A stretch of DNA of 64,000 nt, taken from Cristatella mucedo. Taxonomy: Eukaryota > Bryozoa > Phylactolaemata > Cristatellidae. A program made the position numbers and the translations under genes. Under the pieces are notes generated by a model that was not told the origin of the DNA, did not search any database, and was given only the letters and a program-made list of their open reading frames with translations. The stretch covers positions 62,001 through 126,000 of the forward strand of contig WPIO01000130.1 of assembly GCA_009760855.2 (NCBI GenBank). Direction: 5' to 3'. Shown one piece after another: positions 62,546 to 64,000 of this stretch (positions within the stretch are counted from its first letter, which is position 1; each line of letters opens with the position of its first letter).

Positions 62546-62772
62546 GTGAGTGAGTTAACGAGAGACCAAAGAGATATAGACAAATTGACTTTATTGGAAA
62601 GCGGCACAGAAAGCTCTATCTTCGAGACGGCCCACAGCACGACTGCACTTAGCTGCTCAAACTACAAAAGAAAGAGAGAGACAGACAGACACACACATAG
62701 AGGGAGAGAGAGAGAGAGAGAGAAAGAGCGAGAGAGAGAGGAGAAACAGAGAGAGAGACAGAGAGAGAGGAG

Positions 62773-62856
<84 letters not shown>
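62476..62856. repeat. Two (AG)n tracts
   Basis: AG repeats at about 62,476-62,550 and 62,670-62,856, with GACA and GAAA variants in the second. Confidence 0.96.
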
Positions 62857-62858
<2 letters not shown>

Positions 62859-63515
62859 GAAGTGCCTTGAATGGGCCAAGTAGCCTTGCTGCTTGTGTAG
62901 CTAAAGTACCCTAGCTTGGTAATTAGCAAAGGTGCAACTGGTTTCGTCCTTAAACTTGCCTTTGCTACCTGCCGAGAGGTGTGCTGTTGCGGTGTTGGAT
63001 TTATTGGATCGAGCGCCGACTAGTCGTGCCCTCATCGATCTTCTCCATTTTGCGTTACTACTTCTTTCCTTAGCAAATCGGCCTCAGCACCCAACCTCAG
63101 GTGAAGTCAGCAGCTGAGCATTCTAGGAAACCTTCGGCGGCAGCCGGCCTGGGCACTCCCTAGGCAGGTGCTCCCTGGGTGCAGGTGCTCGTTGGCAGCT
63201 ACGTCCTAAATTTGCTTTCCGTTTTTTGGTACCGCTCGAGGGCACCTCAAAGCGCGAAATTATGAAGCCTCCTCCGATATTGAGCGGGAAATTATGAGAC
63301 TGCTGCGACCGACGAGTCCGGCGGTTCCTTTGTGTGCTCTGCTCAGCTCAAAATGGCACCTGCTTAGTCCCTCATTAGCATCGAGGCAGGTAGCAACTGT
63401 CAGCCTCTCGGAGGCTCGTCGAGTGCCGGGCGACCACTGCCTGCGGCGACCGCACCGCCGTCTTGGTTTTCTTCTCCCCCCCCCCATCACGCCACCCCTG
63501 CCCCGCCTTCTTCTC

Positions 63516-63517
63516 TT

Positions 63518-63577
<60 letters not shown>

Positions 63578-63585
63578 CCTCTCTT
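63516..63585. repeat. (CT)n microsatellite
   Basis: About 70 bp of CT repeats, with a poly-C run just before (63,476-63,486). Confidence 0.96.
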
Positions 63586-63845
63586 CTCGTCTCTTGCGAT
63601 CTCGCCCTTCGCTCTCATCGCTCTCTTTCTCCGTTGAAGTTTTTATTGTCGTCGGGGTACCAGCGCGTGCCTTAAGGGCAGAAAACCTATCGAGCAGTGG
63701 CCTGGAAACCTATCCCGGGTATATTTCGAACTTCCTTTACCCTTGTACGCGAACTTCGTGCAGCTGCTGAAGCCAGTCCCCGGATGGAGCTGATTGCGTC
63801 CTGGGATGCGCTCGCTTCCCAGGCCCTGTAGTAATAGCAATAGTA

Positions 63846-63999
63846 ATAATTCATTTCCATTGTACCCGAAGGGAACTTAATCTCTATTCAGGCGCTTCAC
63901 GTATGCCACGGGGCTCGAGCCGCCAACCTCGGTCATCAAATACATCCACCTTGATCTCGGTCGAGGCGAGCACCTGGACCACTGGGCCAAACCAGCACG
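63846..63999 (-). mobile_element. SINE1 copy, long-middle variant
   Basis: Minus orientation: gggaacttaatctctattca tail hairpin, ggctcgagcc, middle insert atcaaatacatccaccttga, then the head to gggccaaaccagca at the window edge. Confidence 0.9.
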
Positions 64000-64000
64000 G

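Overview
The window is nuclear DNA of a multicellular animal, most likely an invertebrate; I cannot name the phylum. Genes are split by long introns with GT/AG borders. There are many tRNA-derived SINEs, 3' fragments of L2/CR1-like LINEs, long (AG)n, (TA)n, (CA)n and (AGG)n microsatellites, and a CpG-rich island. No bacterial or viral operon structure, rRNA gene or CRISPR array was seen. Nearly all long open frames are artefacts of microsatellites or of the GC-rich island.

The coding content I can support is two related immunoglobulin-superfamily (IgSF) genes that converge tail to tail. Gene B, on the minus strand, appears complete: eight coding exons from a signal-peptide exon at 44,197 to a stop at 20,648, joined in matching intron phases, giving 398 residues. 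Its layout is signal peptide, V-like Ig1, atypical Ig2, Ig3, and a hydrophobic C-terminal tail (GPI signal or membrane anchor). Gene A, on the plus strand, enters from the left edge. Its exons (end at 28; 314-474; 4,086-4,285; 7,664-7,793; 7,929-8,083) match the last half of gene B exon for exon and phase for phase. The last coding exon is 155 nt in both. The proteins are strongly diverged, but in Ig3 the two N-terminal cysteines and the core tryptophan keep the same register, and both have leucine at the usual F-strand cysteine position. I read this as a fast-diverging, possibly clustered family of three-Ig cell-surface receptors that I do not recognise as a named family.

Layout: 0-8.1 kb, 3' half of gene A with introns holding a 168-bp tandem duplication and a 17-bp perfect hairpin. 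8.1-20.6 kb, intergenic, with a 590-bp (AG)n tract, SINEs and LINE-A fragments, including nested insertions. 20.6-44.2 kb, gene B, whose introns carry SINEs, a 167-bp satellite and long (TA)n tracts. 43.5-48.1 kb, GC-rich island over gene B's first exon, with a leftward TATA box, a 9-bp minisatellite and three adjacent perfect hairpins. 48.1-64 kb, repeats (LINE-A, LINE-B with an RT active-site box, SINEs, microsatellites, a second GC-rich patch at 53.4-54.5 kb) with no gene I can support.

Two SINE families were found. SINE1 (11 copies) ends in a hairpin nearly identical to the 3' hairpin of LINE-A, so LINE-A is its probable mobilising partner. SINE2 (10 copies) ends in a different short hairpin that resembles one in LINE-B. 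Nested insertions suggest that SINE1 moved after SINE2 and LINE-B, and LINE-B after LINE-A.
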